Shown: positions 62,285 through 64,000 of the stretch, piece after piece | Position numbering within the stretch: the first letter of the stretch is position 1 | How the letters are laid out: each line of letters starts with the position of its first letter | NCBI GenBank assembly: GCA_026414745.1 | Contig: JAOAIK010000010.1 | Coordinates: 1-64,000 of the forward strand | Length of the DNA stretch: 64,000 nt | Source of the DNA: Roseococcus sp. | Lineage (GTDB): Bacteria; Pseudomonadota; Alphaproteobacteria; Acetobacterales; Acetobacteraceae | Direction: 5' to 3' | Program-made: the position numbers and the translations under genes | Notes under the pieces: model-generated | Seen by the model: the letters and a program-made list of their open reading frames with translations, nothing else | Told to the model about the DNA's origin: nothing | Databases searched by the model: none

Positions 62285-64000
<1,716 letters not shown>

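Overview
The window is a very GC-rich chromosomal segment from an alphaproteobacterium. Squalene-hopene cyclase with the hpnA/B/I/J/K/L/M hopanoid genes, a split-alpha proton-translocating transhydrogenase, a complete cbb3 oxidase cluster and frequent GTG starts with GTGA/ATGA overlaps all fit Rhodospirillales, most likely Acetobacteraceae. That placement is inference from gene content. Coding density is high and no rRNA, tRNA or CRISPR array was recognised.

Layout. 1-683: a possible transposase remnant at the left edge, then about 590 bp with nothing recognisable. 684-4170 (minus): uvrC, folB and a pteridine-reductase-type SDR. 4214-14872: hopanoid block. The minus-strand run is hpnI-hpnJ-(YdhR-like)-hpnK-hpnL; mlaA and hpnM/mlaC converge; hpnA-hpnB-shc run on plus. 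14954-17903 (minus): pntAA-pntAB-pntB. 17971-24253: amide and peptide hydrolases (M19 dipeptidase, HDAC-type deacetylase, M20 deacylase, carbamoylase-type M20, M81/MlrC), with a hairpin repeat after the fourth. 24289-30724: coiled-coil orphan with an elaborate upstream region, DUF3429, CNNM/hemolysin-type protein, gpt, csaA, gamma-glutamyltransferase, amidase. 30734-33568: small lipoprotein, stand-alone Lrp/AsnC sensor domain, and two Dpp/Opp-type ATPases without permeases. 33643-37933: RND efflux adaptor and pump. 37990-40395: ThDP enzyme and pirin. 40521-48468 (minus): ccoN-O-Q-P-G-H-I-S plus a 61-aa membrane protein, with a FixK/FNR-type box upstream. 48633-49418: DUF2189. 49534-53396: TRAP-type binding protein overlapping a hybrid histidine kinase. 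53404-54996: cadherin-like/DUF4214-like protein. 55065-55796: TauE/SafE (DsbD-like) protein. 55884-61351: Pho box and pstSCAB-phoU-phoB. 61433-64000: ureidoglycine aminohydrolase and a truncated FadB-type beta-oxidation gene.

How the genes work together. Shc makes the hopene skeleton, HpnI/J/K decorate extended hopanoids to the cyclitol ether class, and HpnM/MlaA are candidate lipid-traffic components. The cbb3 cluster encodes the high-affinity terminal oxidase with its copper and assembly factors under a probable low-oxygen regulator. The pst-pho genes form the phosphate-starvation response, although PhoR is not in the window. The hydrolases and Dpp ATPases suggest scavenging of peptides, N-acyl amino acids and ureides. 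The least explained parts are the TRAP-protein/hybrid-kinase pair, the neighbouring cadherin-like protein, the YdhR-like gene inside the hopanoid run, the 61-aa protein ending the cco run, and the tandem dyads at 24.65-24.70 kb.
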